Source: Apoderus coryli (lineage: Eukaryota > Arthropoda > Insecta > Coleoptera > Attelabidae). Taken from it: a DNA stretch of 64,000 bases. The stretch spans positions 16,781,135-16,845,134 of the forward strand of contig OU452202.1 in the NCBI GenBank assembly GCA_911728435.2, given 5' to 3'. Each line of letters starts with the position of its first letter. The first letter of the stretch is position 1. Below the pieces are notes generated by a model. The model was not told the DNA's origin, did not search any database, and was given only the letters and a program-made list of their open reading frames with translations. Shown here piece after piece: positions 23,650 through 36,229 of this stretch. A program made the position numbers and the translations under genes.

Positions 23650-24575
23650 TATTGTCAGTTTTCTCAAAAATTTTAGAAAATGCATTCTACGACCGACTTA
23701 TTAGATTTGCCAAGAAGCATATGGACAAAATCAATTTGGATTTATAAAAGGTTTGTCCACTCAGTATACAATCATTCAGTTTGTTAATGGTGTGTTGATG
23801 AGTTTGGAACAGAGAGAGAAATGTTCAGGTTTGTTTTTTGATTATACACGTGCTTTTGATACCGTAAACCACCATACAATTTTATCTAAACTTCATGATT
23901 TTGGTATTCCAGGCACATCTTTAGCTTGGATTGCTTCATATCTTTCTGGCACGAAACAAAAAGTAAGTCTAAACAATAATGGTACCATATTTGAGGCATC
24001 GGTTCTTGAGATTAACGTTGGTGTTCCCCAAGGCAGTATGCTGGAACCACACTTATACTTTTTGTTTCCGATATATCAACACAAATTAAATCCATCAAAC
24101 ACATAACACTTTTCGCAGATGATACCTCAGCAATATTATCTGCTGAAAACATTAAGTTCAAAAGGGGAAGCATGTTTAGATGAGACTCGGTGATATTGTA
24201 ATAATAATGATCTAGCACTGAGTTTCAAAAAAACTAGGCACATTAACTTCTCGGCTACGGAGTTTGACTATAGTGTTAGAGTATACAACGCGAATTGCTG
24301 TGTAATTCTTGGGCGTTGTGTTCGGGTCGGTTTTCAACTGGTATGTGCAGGTTGAAAACACATCAAAAAAGCTCGGCATCTGACGAGTATTTCGCTGTTG
24401 ATTGTTGACGAGTTGAAGGTATTTGTGTTTATAAAATTTGTTTCTTTGTCCAAAGTCTATTTTTTAGTATACCTGTATGGGTGGTTGTTGTGATTTATCT
24501 ATTATTTGTTTAATTATGTTATATGTACTACTACTATTGTACCTGACGAATAAAGACAGTTATTATTATTATTAA
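23650..24575 (+). mobile_element. Non-LTR retrotransposon (CR1/Jockey-like), RT to 3' end
   Basis: LSVFSKILENAFYDRLIRF (from about 23655), then the frame 23753-24106 with KCSGLFFDYTRAFDTVNHHT (first catalytic Asp) and INVGVPQGSMLEPHLY. FADDT occurs at about 24113-24127 in a shifted frame. The 3' end is ACGAATAAAGACAGTTATTA with ATT repeats to about 24575. A premature stop near 23745 and the shift before FADD inactivate it, and the region after FADD is shortened. Confidence 0.8.
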
Positions 24576-26640
24576 TGTATCCTCAAGTATATACTAATAT
24601 TTGGCCCGACCCCGTACCCTCCGCATACAGATTGGGATTATAATTATTAATTCTAAATTTTGAAACAGGGATGCTTATTGCGTACAAGCTGAAGCTATCA
24701 TAATCAAACCCCTATGCACTATATGTTACCCCTCCTACAGCCCCAATATACATCCCCCACTGGAACACCTGCCACCACTAATTAGTAGATTATAATGGCC
24801 ATATACGCATGTCGATTAAACCTAATATACTGACCTGACAAAATAATGTGCCGCCGCACAGGTGCCCGGTATCTATCCTGAATAATAATATCAATGTATA
24901 TGCAACATTTTGGCTGTGCTTGCGATAAACCCCTAATAATCTGCAATTTTTTTATTTGTTGTTTTATGTCGCCACATAATGTTTTGTTTTTTTTTTTAGT
25001 TTAATCATTAATCTTGATAATAAAGTCCAAAATAACAGGACTAACCAGAGGAGAAATTCATAAATAACGACGATGAAAGCAGCTAATTTAAATTTTAACA
25101 CTCCGAAAATGAGCAAACACTCAGCATGTACGAAAATTTGAGTTTAAAATTATATAAAAAACCACAACTCGGTATCCTTTTGTAATGTCAATAGTCAATA
25201 CCGACAGCAGCCGTCCATAGGCGCACCCTTTTAACTTTTGATAACAATACATGCTCTATACGATATTTTAAAAAACCTTTATGTATATTAAGAATTGTAT
25301 GTTCATTTGTATAAAAATATACTGTATTTTTCCATGCCGCTTCAACACGGCAACATATAAACTTACGCTGAAAAAGACTGTTTTTGTTTTCAGAAGTTTA
25401 GACATAGATGCACACGTACCTAGTCCGTATTCGAACAGCAAGGAACTTACCTTTATAATAATTAAGACTATTCTTAATAGGTGTTATGCATAAAAGTAGG
25501 TACATTTATAATAATATGCGTCTGATATTATAAACTAACAACAAATATTACTCACTTAGTCAGTGACATTTTCTATAGAACGTAAAAATTTTATAATATG
25601 TGTATTCAAAAATCATTATTTTCAGACCTTCTTAACTGATGACAAATAAATATTTAAAAGACGACGCTGGCTTTGCACATATAAATCTTGAAGCTTAAAC
25701 TCGCAACGTTTTCCGCTCGTATACTGGTCGAGATATCAGACACGGCCAGTATACACTGTCACTGTATACAGTAACTGCAAAAAGTTTCATCCACTTGAGG
25801 TTTTCTTAAAAATTATTATTTTCCAGTCACTGTAGTTGTCTTTATTACTGTCGGTATCCTTTTATATCCGCATGACAGGCATGATTTATACGTTTTATAT
25901 ACGAGGGAGCAATGTATCAAAAAACGCGGCACTCGATGCTCATTTATAATGTAAAGAGACATGGGAACGGATAGCCCCGGTAGGATCGATAAATTTAAAT
26001 ATTTTGCACTGACCTTAGAGAGACTATACACGTGATTATTATTTAGGTATATTAAAAAATGATATATATGATATTAGAGGCATCCTTTTATTTATTCGTT
26101 CAATAAGTGTAATTTTCTAGAAATGCAGAATATTGGGAAAGCTGTAACAAATCAAGAAGACTCTGCAGCTTTATCTCCCTTCCGAATTTAGTTAACCTTG
26201 CTTCAGAGACGGATCTAAAATTTTTCTGAGGGGAGAGCGATAATTTCGAAACACATGTATTCATACAGAAAGTATATTTTATTAAAAAAAAAAATTACGA
26301 CGAAAAGTAAGTAAATCTTTGCAAAAAAATCTGCTTGTGAAGAAAATCAATTTACAATAAAAACATTTTCGATCAGATTTAATTTTTTTAATTTATTTGC
26401 AACAACTTACACAGGTCATATGACCCAGTTATAAAGTATGCTTACAAGAATAATATTAATAACAATAACAACAACATACAATATTACCAACAAAAAAAAA
26501 ACAAAGAATAAAACTTAAAACTAAATATGTGTAGGTACCTTATACTTGTATGAAAAAACTAAACAAAAACCAGACAAAAAAATATCGAAAAAAATACACT
26601 TCCTAATAATTGAATTATCCTGAAATTAATTGAGACATAA
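24576..26640. other. AT-rich stretch without genes; contains a dispersed repeat
   Basis: No gene seen. 25140-26040 belongs to a dispersed repeat shared with 59155-59870 (separate entry). Around 26400-26520 is an A-rich, AACAAT-repeat stretch with the look of a decayed retroelement tail. Confidence 0.4.
25140..26040 (+). repeat. Dispersed repeat shared with 59155-59870
   Basis: Shared words in the same order include CAGCCGTCCATAGGCGCAC-type text, CTTAGTCAGTGACATTTTCT, ACTGCAAAAAGTTTCAT and GGGAACGGATAGCCCCGGTA. The two copies differ by many indels. Frames are short and no protein motif is visible. The class is unknown; it could be a solo LTR or a non-autonomous element. Confidence 0.55.
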
Positions 26641-26784
26641 TTGATTACCTAAATTTTTTAAACTGTCATAAAAATGTCAAAGCAATTTTGCACCTCATTA
26701 TAATTTCTTGACTTTATCGAAATTGGTGTTCTGTATTGATAGTTTGTCCTAGGGGTTTCCAGACTAAAAGTTAAATTATTTTTC

Positions 26785-26850
26785 ATGCGAGTCCGTGACG
26801 AACCCAGAACCTTCGGTGGGAGACGCGCACGCCCTATCAATGACGCCAAA
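26785..26850 (-). repeat. tRNA-like sequence, probably SINE-derived
   Basis: On the minus strand GGCGTCATTGATAGGGCG resembles the A box of a tRNA promoter, and GGTTCTGGGTTCG about 30 bases later is a poor B box. The sequence parallels 56712-56790, which is better preserved. It is next to the repeat at 26880-27255. It is not a working tRNA: no acceptor pairing. Confidence 0.4.
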
Positions 26851-26879
26851 AACCCTTTATCAAATCACTTTATTATATT

Positions 26880-27255
26880 CTAATAACAGTTATAGGTTCC
26901 AACTACATAACATACATAATTGGTGAAATTTTAAACGCAATTATTTGGGCAAATATCAAAAGTATCCCAATTTAAAGTAAAGTAGATAAAAAATGCTTTA
27001 AAATTATGTATCACCGACCCCTACTGCTATTTAAAAATTTAGCGGTGGTGCCCACCCCTATCACAGGGCTTAAGCTATTTCAATCAAAAACTCATATACC
27101 AAAATTCAGCTCAATTGGTTAAAGCGTTTGGGCGCTCTCGTGGAAGAATACATACAGATACACACATCGTCAAAAGGTACTTCCAAATGGTTATATCCGT
27201 CTTTATCTCAATTTTTTTAGCGCGTTCACAATAATTTCCCTTTGCGGGAAAGTAA
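26880..27255 (-). repeat. Dispersed repeat shared with 45463-45860
   Basis: On the minus strand it starts near TTTACTTTCCCGCAAAGGGA, then GTGAACGCGCTAAAAAAATT, CCCAAACGCTTTAACCAATT and CTTAAGCCCTGTGATAGGGG, closely following the plus strand at 45463-45860. No coding capacity is evident. Part of the far edge (TTCCAACTAC and GGTGAAATTTTAAA) is also found at about 56825-56860 beside another tRNA-like sequence. Confidence 0.65.
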
Positions 27256-28069
27256 AACACTATAGACGAATTATTTCAAAGCAAAAATAACACTTAATGT
27301 TATTTATACATTAGAAAATGTTTCAAAGATAATTATTTTGAACTATGTATAGCCACATCGAAGGCCATAAACATCTACATTGACTACCAGCCAAAAAACG
27401 AAATGCGTATTTGCTAGCTAAACAATCACTGTTGTCCTGGCTGCAATTTATCTAGACGACATAGAAAGGAAAGCAGATCATATTCTGAAGAGATTGATGA
27501 TAATTCTGAAGCAGTAGAAGTCTACAAGTTTCTCTCTGATGTAAACGATCATTTTGCCAACAAATATAGCGCTTTAACACACCGTTAAGTTTCCCTATTA
27601 AAAGTCTAACCATCCTGCAGACAAAAAGTTCTTCACTACTAATTTATTTTTGCAACAAAGCACATTAAATGAATGACGTTCTAATTTAACAAGTAAGTGT
27701 ATATCCATTAAAATTTCTCATGCACAGACGATATTTTCCTTTTAACTGTATTTATCTAAGACTTCACTTTTGCTTCGACATCAAAATGAAATGGAACGTA
27801 CGCCGAGGCGAACTCGATACATCTTCAAACGCTGCGTTCTCTCTAGAGAAACCGCAGACTTTAGTTTGCACTAAAGTGAAATTCCGCATTATTTTCATTG
27901 GCTTTTATATATACAGGGTGATTTATTGGTAAGTATCCATGCTTTAACTATGTATTCAATGTTATTATTTGACAATTTACTTCTGTCTCTGTACAACATT
28001 TTATTCTGTACGCGGTTTTTTAAATTTAGATGAATTTTTTGTGCTTTTTGAAGGTACTATGAAAACGCC

Positions 28070-28404
28070 TTCCTCAGATGAATGGTTTACGCAAAATAAG
28101 TGCCAAACTATGGCGATTTTGCTTGAATAATTTTAAACAACAGCTAAAAACACAGAAAACTTGTTTAAACAATTACGTGTGATATACTATCTATTTTTGA
28201 ATTGAAAATGGCTTTACCAGGACCGTATTTATTACAAAAACCAAGTTGATGATGGTTTTTCAAAAACAAAACGTTATAGTGAAGTAACAATGAGAAAGTG
28301 CTTTTAGTTTTTTTATATCTGTAAAAATAATGCTAGAAATAAATAAAAACTAAAATCAGAAAAAATAATTTTTTCAAACATTCTCGAAAACGGCTAAAGT
28401 TAGC
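28070..28404 (+). repeat. Dispersed repeat, inverted copy of 2330-2705
   Basis: It matches the minus strand of 2330-2705 and runs up to GCTAAAGTTAGCTT, where the Crypton fragment begins. A transposon-like terminus, TACAGGGTGATTTATT, lies further left at 27912 and may be the outer end of the same element. Confidence 0.5.
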
Positions 28405-29040
28405 TTGGCGAGGTGGTGAACCAGCTGATTGCCTTATAGATTATTTCACGATTGAGAAAAATAATGATGGAACACCAATCAACAGAATTGTATACAATCC
28501 AATATTCAGTAAAACATGCCAAGGAGGATCGAAAAGTTGTACAAATAGTAAGTGGCTTGTTCCAAATATTGCAAACGAAAGTGCATGCCCTCTTCGGCTT
28601 TTCCATAAATTATTGTCCAAAGGGGGGAAAATATTATTTCCAGTCGCCTATTCTTGAGAACAAATCGTTTCTGGAAATCCGAAAGTGACACATGGTTTGA
28701 CAATATACCGGTAGGCAAGAACACAATTAATATGTGGACCAAATCATCTGCGCAAGCTAGTAGTTTGGACACTAAGTGTAAAAAGATATCCAATCATTCG
28801 AACAGATCAACTGCAGTGAGCCAGTTGGCAAATAAAGGAATTAATAAAAATAACAGGACATAGCAGCTCTAATTCAACTAACCGTACTTGAATATTAACC
28901 AAGAACGCCATGGTGAAATAATCAACACCATGCGAGGAATTTTTTCAACAGTGGAAATTAACAATCCGTCAACTTCAGCAAACTCTTCTTCCAATTTAAC
29001 ATTTACCAATTGTACTTTTCACAACTGTAGTTTTAAATAA
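28401..29040 (+). pseudogene. Crypton tyrosine recombinase, copy 2, 5'-truncated
   Basis: Starts abruptly at the GGEPADCLIDYFTIE-equivalent position and follows copy 1 to the stop at 29038-29040. It keeps KISNHSNRSTAVSQLANKG (His and Arg) in the frame 28654-28863. It differs by several frameshifts: near 28520, at about 28630, and at about 28840 where a few codons are lost before the TGH box. The N-terminal half, including the first catalytic Arg, is missing. The C-terminal N-C-x-F repeat region (29005-29037) is retained. Confidence 0.7.
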
Positions 29041-29309
29041 AAATGAATAATATTTGTTTGATTAAAACTAATACATTTTGTATTGAAAATTATTAAACGT
29101 CAGATTGACAATCAAACTTTTGATATCTACAAAGTAAAAAATTATCTTATCGAATACTCCTCGGGCCTTGATAAATACTCAAAATTTTGTCATAGAGAAT
29201 CCTTCAAGCGAGTTGCTCACGGATAATAGCCCTCGGCCTACGGCTATTATCAAGCAACACGCTTTTGGCATTCTCTATGACAAAATTATCAAGACCCGAG
29301 GGGTATTAC
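29041..29309 (+). repeat. Crypton 3' tail ending in an imperfect palindrome
   Basis: The first part (to about 29237) matches the tail of copy 1 through GGATAATAGCCCTCGGC. From there the sequence reverses: 29238-29309 reads back as an inverted version of 29153-29236 (CTACGGCTATTATCAAGCAA; ATTCTCTATGACAAAATTAT; CCCGAGGGGTATT). Copy 1 has the left arm only. So copy 2 sits at, or has duplicated, an inverted form of its own end. Confidence 0.65.
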
Positions 29310-32300
29310 TACTGAAAATACCATTTAAAAGGTGTTTAAATTGTACAAGGTTTCGCTAATTTAACCAACCAACCCTAAGGGGCCAACCGACAATGTGAAA
29401 AAATCCTTAAAATTGAATTTTTTAAATACGAACCTAACAGAACATCAGTTTACTCATACTGCGTTAATTTTGTACAAGTTTATTTATCAATTAAATCGTT
29501 TTAAATTTCTTCTGTATACAAAAAATAGAACCAATTAGCGCTCTCTATCGTCAACTTACCAAAACACACCAACTTTCTTACATTTCCAACGTCTTATTTA
29601 TATAGAAATCCAGAAAGTAAAGACGACGCATAGGTAAATAAAGAGTAAAGTATTTTACAATGTACAGAAAATTTTATATAAGGATTTTACTTCCGCTGTG
29701 TGAGACTCCAAGGATGAGTCGTGAAACTTCGCTAGAAATCGTTTACCTACGGCCAGTGCGACTACGAAAATGCAAATATTGATTTTTTAAACGCCTTGGA
29801 AGTTTTTACCAGAGGCGTCCCCTAACAGAGTAAATAGCACATGATTTTTATCTCAGATAAGAACTTAAGAGGAAACTTTCGTCAATTTTTTTTAGAGGTA
29901 GGATTATAGAAAAAAGCTCTGAGAACGTTGTAGGCAAGACAGGCCAGAAATGCCTGGCTACGTTATACGCCCAATTTCTATAAAAAATATCTGTATTTGG
30001 TACAAGGTTACTTCTTTCTTCTATTTCGGTTACAAGCATAGTCCAATTCTGGTTGTCAATGGTTGTTTTTATAATGCCCGATACAAAAATAATTGTTTCT
30101 TAGAGAGAGAACTTTGCAATATGTACAATCTTGGAATTGCGAAAAATATGAGTACTAAATATTAGAGATAAGAAATCATTAGTCCTTGATTTCCTTTTGT
30201 GGTATTGACTTTGATATATGCGTTATATTTATTTTGCCCTTTAATGTGAAACGCCTATGGCTTTTACTTTCGAGATGGGAAGACGTTTTTCTTTAGCGAA
30301 AGGACATTCGACTGAATTCTTAGAAGAAATTTTTCTTCTACTCAACAGATAGCGTTAGTTGCTCTATTTTTCCTAATAAAAATTATGAGTGTAAAAGATT
30401 TTACCAGTTATAACATGTTTCTTTAAAAAAAATTCTGAAAAACATTGCTTTTTAATTATTGCCAATATTTCATTATTGAGGAAAAAAAAATTCTCTAGAA
30501 AAACCTTCAGTTGAATCTGATGGTAGCATTATTTATTATACAGATGAATGTGTTAGTTCGTCAGACCAGGGAGAATTATTAGAATATCAGGTCTATCGCG
30601 TGGGAAACAAATGACGATTGAAAGACGCCGTCTACGTCGCGACGCTATTGCACCTTTAGTTGTGGTTGGTTTGTGGTTAATGTGGGCGTGTTTGCGGTTT
30701 ACCATTACCATCCATTTTCATTGGTTGATAAAGATTGTGTGGTTTACGCATGTGGTCGGTTATTACAATTTTATTGGAAGTTTTTTCTTTACGGCCTACG
30801 CAATACGTCTGGAAAAGACCATTATAAGAATTTGGCTCGTATTTACTCTATTTGCAAATTAAAAGTGTCCGCGCATAAACACGAAATTCTCATTCAATGG
30901 ATATCCAACGTCCAGGGTCTGGAATCTATGTTTAAATTGGTTAAACTTACCTGAAACAACTCCAATTTCATCTTAAAAGTAAAGCGATGCATATAAAATT
31001 GGTGGAGAACCGTAATAATTGTTTTTATTATTTAGCCTTGTCAGATTTTTTAAATTTTTTGCTGACAGTTCTTCATGAATGAACCTTCCTGTGAAGATCA
31101 TGTCGTATGTCGTCAGGAATAAAAAGGAAGATACAGGAGAATAATACGGGCCAAGAAAAGTTCAGAGTGTACAAATCTCCAGAGACAGGAAAACTCTTAA
31201 CGCGGAGGTGAGGCTCCAGCTATAACCAAATAGTTACAAGCACCATCAAGAGAATAATAACTTAAGGAGAAGAACAAGATGCTAAGAAATTATAGGATGT
31301 AAAAAAGATATGATTCATGACATCTATACTTTTTCAAGTTCAAGTTGCCAATTTGATTTTGTTTATGGTCAATTTGAAAGTGATTAGTGCCATTATAGTT
31401 TTGATTATTGTCAATTTGCTTTTGATAAATGCTAATTTAAAATTCATGTTGTCGATTTGATTTTGATTAGGTAATCTCATTTTGATTCTGCCAATTTGAA
31501 CTTTAAAAGGTATAGTGCTTAACAAACAAAATATCGATACCAAAGTCTTGTTTTGTTAAATAACAAACGCGCACAATAATAGGGCGATGTAAGACCGAGA
31601 AGACAGAAGAAACCTTAACCGATTCAACTTGAAGGTCAACATCGTGGGAAGCAATAAAAAAAAAGAAGCTTAATATCCCAGAACTATGAACAGCAGCTTA
31701 TGGGAAATTATCATAGTCCTACAGCCTTCGAATTTTCATATTCGCGCATTTATTGGTAAACTCTTTTCAAATCGAAGCCACAAGGAGCTGGTGGACAAAT
31801 GCGGCTGAGTGAGATACTGTAATCGCTACTTCGAAACCAAAAAGGCACCAAGCCTATACAAGCCTCACAACAAGGCAATAGACTAGTGAATAAAGTGAGA
31901 AGAAGTAGTTGCCTGCAAGATGGAAGAAAGAGACATTTCTATCAGAATTACACCCCATTAGTACCTAATCTGCGTGTGCATAAAAACGTGGATTCTATTT
32001 GACGGTAAAAGAATTGTATTTTTTGAATTTAGCAAAGAAAAAATTTTTTGAATTTAGCAAATTAAAGAAAATCATGCAGACCCGACAAAGAAAATCTCAT
32101 AGCTTGACAATCTGAACTACAAAAGGAATAGTAAGCGTCAAGAAACTCGATGATGTACATACATAGTTGTAATGAAAACTGGAAGTTCACTTGATGTTTT
32201 TGACGCTATTGATCTCATGTGTGTATTGCGGAAAATCCCAATAATATATTGGCGATAGATAAAGGACCATTCAAAAACTTAATTTTATGTTTTTTGATGA

Positions 32301-32800
32301 AAAACAAGGGAACCAAAATACGATATTATATCGATTTTTTTAAACTTTACGTCAGACTATCGAAAATATTAGTTTATGGTAAAAAAAGTAGGGTATCTAT
32401 GCTTCATAGATATTCCTTCCACATATTCTCCCTACAAATACGTATTATGTATCATGTGACACACATTTCACATATTCTGGTATATACAGACGTGTGTGAG
32501 TTGCACCAAAAGGTGCCTAAAATCATTAAGTTTACTTGACACATTTCAAAGGACTATTTTGCAATTGAATTTAAGTCCCTATAGGCGACTGTATATATAC
32601 TCTGATGGTAGGTACATACAAACGTAAGGAGACGAAAATAGAATGATAGGAGTAGAACGTATCCGGAATGTAGGTATATTGTAACAGTAATTCTTTATAA
32701 AAGTGTCATTCTATCTCCTATCTACAGGATTTTATAAGTTATAGTTTAAAAATTTAACTTGACAACTGCAACCCTATAAAAATGCTTTTCTTCGAATGAC
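29310..32800. other. AT-rich stretch without recognised genes
   Basis: About 3.5 kb. At 31329-31510 the sequence is a degenerate array of words like CAATTTGATTTTGATTA on an irregular short period. A frame at about 30498-30614 reads SVESDGSIIYYTDECVSSSD but has no neighbours that would make it an exon I could defend. No other structure is seen. Confidence 0.35.
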
Positions 32801-32804
32801 GTAT

Positions 32805-33060
32805 TTATTCATATTTCACATAGCATACTGTGCTCTTCTTTATGAAGCTGAGCTTTGGACTCGCTGGTAAAAGGGCTATTTCTCCAAATGTCGCAAATAT
32901 AATTCTAGCTAGAGCTGGACAGGCACACAATGCATGTTTCGCTGTCTCATTTTCTTCCAAGCACAAACGGCATTCTGAAGCCCAACCTCGACTATGATCA
33001 GAGTATTGTCCCACCAGGCATAACAGGTGAGATCTACTCATACCCGACCTTAATTTTGAG
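32805..33060 (-). pseudogene. RNase H-bearing LINE, C-terminal zinc-knuckle fragment
   Basis: The minus strand reads SRSHLLCLVGQYSDHSRGWA, then SECRLCLEENETAKHALCAC: the same post-RNase H C-x2-C-x8-H-x4-C arrangement as at 6635-6999, in a related but distinct copy. The rest of the element is not present nearby. Confidence 0.55.
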
Positions 33061-33649
33061 GGATGTGGGTTTTCCTAAATTCCAGTATAAGTTATAACTA
33101 ACACAATAAAAAACACCTTCTACATTGGACTAATACTAAACTAAAACGCGGCTCATTTTATTATTATTTATTTGATTCAAATAACAGTGGACTTATTTCA
33201 AATAACCAGGAATTAACTGTAATCTGTTATTTAAATTAAATAAATATTTATTTCTGCCAAAGCACCCCAGGCCAAATGAATATTTTTTAAAAATGAAATA
33301 ACTCTATTTATTGCGGACATACACTGTTTATTTGAGTCAAAAAAATTTTGTTTGAGGTAAACAAATAAAAGCCAAATAATTATTTATTAGAGTTCATTTG
33401 TAGAATTTTTTTCAGTGTATAGTAGTAGTAAGTAAATGCATCCATTGATCTGTGCTGGGAAACACAGTTAGAATTCATTTCCAAATACTATAACATTCAA
33501 TATCAGCCTGCACTCTGTACGTTTATATCGTGTGACTCTGGCATATATCGTTAGTTTGATATTTTTTTTATTTTGTGCTAAAACAGTTCAAGAAATAGAA
33601 GAACATATAATAAAGTTCCGTAGTATGTAGTCCGAGCCCTGGAAGGACC

Positions 33650-34790
33650 CAGTAATAACAATTGCGACTTTCGCGGATTTATTTCGAGGCAATGATTCCT
33701 GGATGCTCTCTCACCAAACGCTCCAAATCATCATCAAACCGACCGAGGTCTCGTCCATATCAACGGGTTTAAGCGACATATACAGCTGGGTGTCATCGGC
33801 ATATAAATGAGCAGAGCAGTGTCTCAAGGATTTCAAGAGCTGCGATGTATAAATAGAATACAAAATTGGACCAAGAATAGAGCCCTGCGGCACACCACTA
33901 CGCAATGTCCTGGTTCCAGACACTGCCGTTCCCAAAATGACAACCTGACTTCTATCATTCAAATATGTCCCGAGTAGAGACACAGCAGACTCTCCAAAGC
34001 CCAGGTCTCTCACAATGGCCAGCAACAAACCATGATCAATGCGGTCAAACGCCCTTGAGTAGTCCAACAACAGCAATGCCGTCAGCCGACCCTGATCTGC
34101 CGCCCCCAATTCATCATCCAGTATTTTAAGTAATGTCGTGGAGCAACTGTGACCCTGACGGAACCCAGACTGGACCTCCGACAACAACCCATGCCCATCA
34201 AGGTCTTTTTTCATTTGATTGCACATCACTCTCTCAATAACCTTGGAGATCGCTGGGAGTATACTAATCGGTTTAAGATCCTTAAATGTTGCTGGAGTTT
34301 TAGTTTTAGAGATTGGAATGATATTGGCTTCTTTCCAACAAGTTGGGAAGTTCCTCGTTTCTATACAGCAATTAACTAGATGCTGTATAAAGGGCATTAT
34401 AAACAGACAACTACGTACTAGCATATCAATACTGATATTGTTACTGCCTACAGCATTTGACTTAATCCCAAGCAATGCATCAAGTATCTCCCCATGATCC
34501 ACCATTGTAAATTCAAAGTTAATATCAGGCCTAATTGTATTACCTAACTAAAAATTGATCGTTCATGGGTCCGGATTGTTGGAAGGAGTGGCCACAAAAA
34601 ATCATCAACATCATGAATAGAAGACGATATTGTGATATTTTCCCTTGCATAAATGTTTAAATTTCGTAATAATTTCCAATTTTGTTCAGAAGAATTTCCG
34701 AGGACTTTGGTTTCCAAATATAGTTTTTTCTCCCTATTCACCTCAGACGAATCTGACATGTTTAGCATTTAATATTAACTAAATTAAAAA
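33650..34790 (-). mobile_element. Non-LTR retrotransposon with a long RT domain
   Basis: The best-preserved RT in the window. Minus-strand frame 34505-33711 (264 aa) has SNNISIDMLVRSCLFIMPF, CWKEANIIPISKTKTP, KPISILPAISKVIERVM, QSGFRQGHSCSTTLLKIL, LLLDYSRAFDRIDH (first Asp), RSGVPQGSILGPILYSIYTS and HLYADDTQLYMSL (YADD). Before it, 34768-34544 reads NREKKLYLETKVLGNSSEQN, the linker between endonuclease and RT. Stops between the two frames and a frameshift at about 33730 inactivate it. No endonuclease was seen, so it is 5'-truncated. CR1/Jockey-type by motif style; the clade is not settled. Confidence 0.85.
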
Positions 34791-34986
34791 TGAAGCCTTT
34801 AGATTTCGAGTGTCGTACAAATATAATTAAATTTATTTACAAAGCAGGTGCATCAAATCAATCATCTAACCATTGGTACTAGTATATATATTTGAACCAT
34901 ACTGCACTTTACAGTACACATAGTACATATGTATATGCTCGCGATTATTGATTGAATACAGAACAATAATCTCAATCTTTCGTAAT

Positions 34987-35320
34987 AATAATTTCCGGCG
35001 CACATAATTACGTAAAACAATTATTATAACCCAATGTACTAATCATCTAATATTGGTTTAACGTACAAAAGTCATAGATCAATGTTTATCGTTCGTAACA
35101 TTAATAACCAGCTGACATTGGTTTAACGGACAAAAGTCATAGACTAATTTTTATTGTTCGTAACATTAATAACCTTCAGACATCGGTTTAATGTACAAAA
35201 GTCATGGATTAATGTTCATCGTTCGTAACATTAACAACCTGGTAACATCGTTTTAAGGTACAGGAGTTATAAATTAATGTCCATCATTCGTAAGATCAAT
35301 AACCGGCGAGCATAAATTTA
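34987..35320. repeat. Minisatellite, 65-bp unit, 4-5 copies
   Basis: The word ATTGGTTTAACGTACAAAAG recurs with changes at 35052, 35117, 35182 and 35247, and a weak copy starts at 35312: exact 65-bp spacing each time. Each unit also has GTTCGTAACATTAATAACC. Units differ by roughly 10-20 percent, so the array is not young. Related text (ACGTACAGAA, ACGAACGTTTATTG) continues to about 35440. Confidence 0.85.
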
Positions 35321-36229
35321 TGCTCTTTATTTATTAATTCAACGTACAGAATTCGCTACCGAATTAATGTACGAACGTTTATTGTATTAAAGTCACCGAT
35401 CATCGGCTCAAATTTAATGTTGACGTTCATTGATTTGAAGCACTTTTTTATTAATATCACATACCTTTTCGGTTCAGTGTGTACACCCGGTATATGTAGT
35501 CCACTTGACTGATCCCTACTCAAAAACAATATGACAAGGATTTAAATCCAGAACTCATTATATGGCTCCTGAGTGGATAATGCACCAGTAATAGCCAGAC
35601 AAGCATTCCTCTGCAAAGCAGATAGCTTTGCTTGAGTCATTTATTACAACACACACAGTTTCTTTATAGCAATATAAATACCTTTTTCAATATTAAAAAT
35701 TCTTATTAATTAATGCCCGTATATTCCTCAAGCTATGCGACAAAAGATTCATCACATAAGATATCAATCAACAATAGCCGTTCACCATCCATCAAACCGG
35801 CAAACTCTTTTGTTATGAACCATTACCGAGTCGAGATGCTACATAATATATCTAGTTAGTTGAAGTTTTGAAGTAACATAGCTGGAGGAGGAGGAAAAGC
35901 TATACCTCTACCTATATATATATTGTCTGGTGTGTTAGGTTATACGTCACTTCCTGTTGTTATCCATCCTGATTGATGAAAAGTGTTGTAGGCAATCGAT
36001 CTTGATACAATATGTTCAGATTAAGAGTCAAGTTAGAGAGAGTTAGACAATTAAGTTAGACTATGAGACTTTATGTTGAACTTACTTATTTATGAAAACG
36101 AAAACTATACTTGTATGATTGAATATTTAATAAGTTGTATTGAATGAATCATTTGTCTGTGAAAATCCTTGGCTTGTATTTGGAGGTTGAGATTTTCAGA
36201 ACAACTTTCCTTCATATCACGTCACTGGT
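35321..36229. other. Stretch without recognised genes
   Basis: AT-rich, no coding signal or clear element. It begins with decayed sequence related to the 65-bp array. Confidence 0.35.

Noticed and set aside
31329..31510. CRISPR-like or regular tandem array
   Set aside because: Words like CAATTTGATTTTG recur at uneven spacing with heavy change; a degenerate low-complexity stretch.
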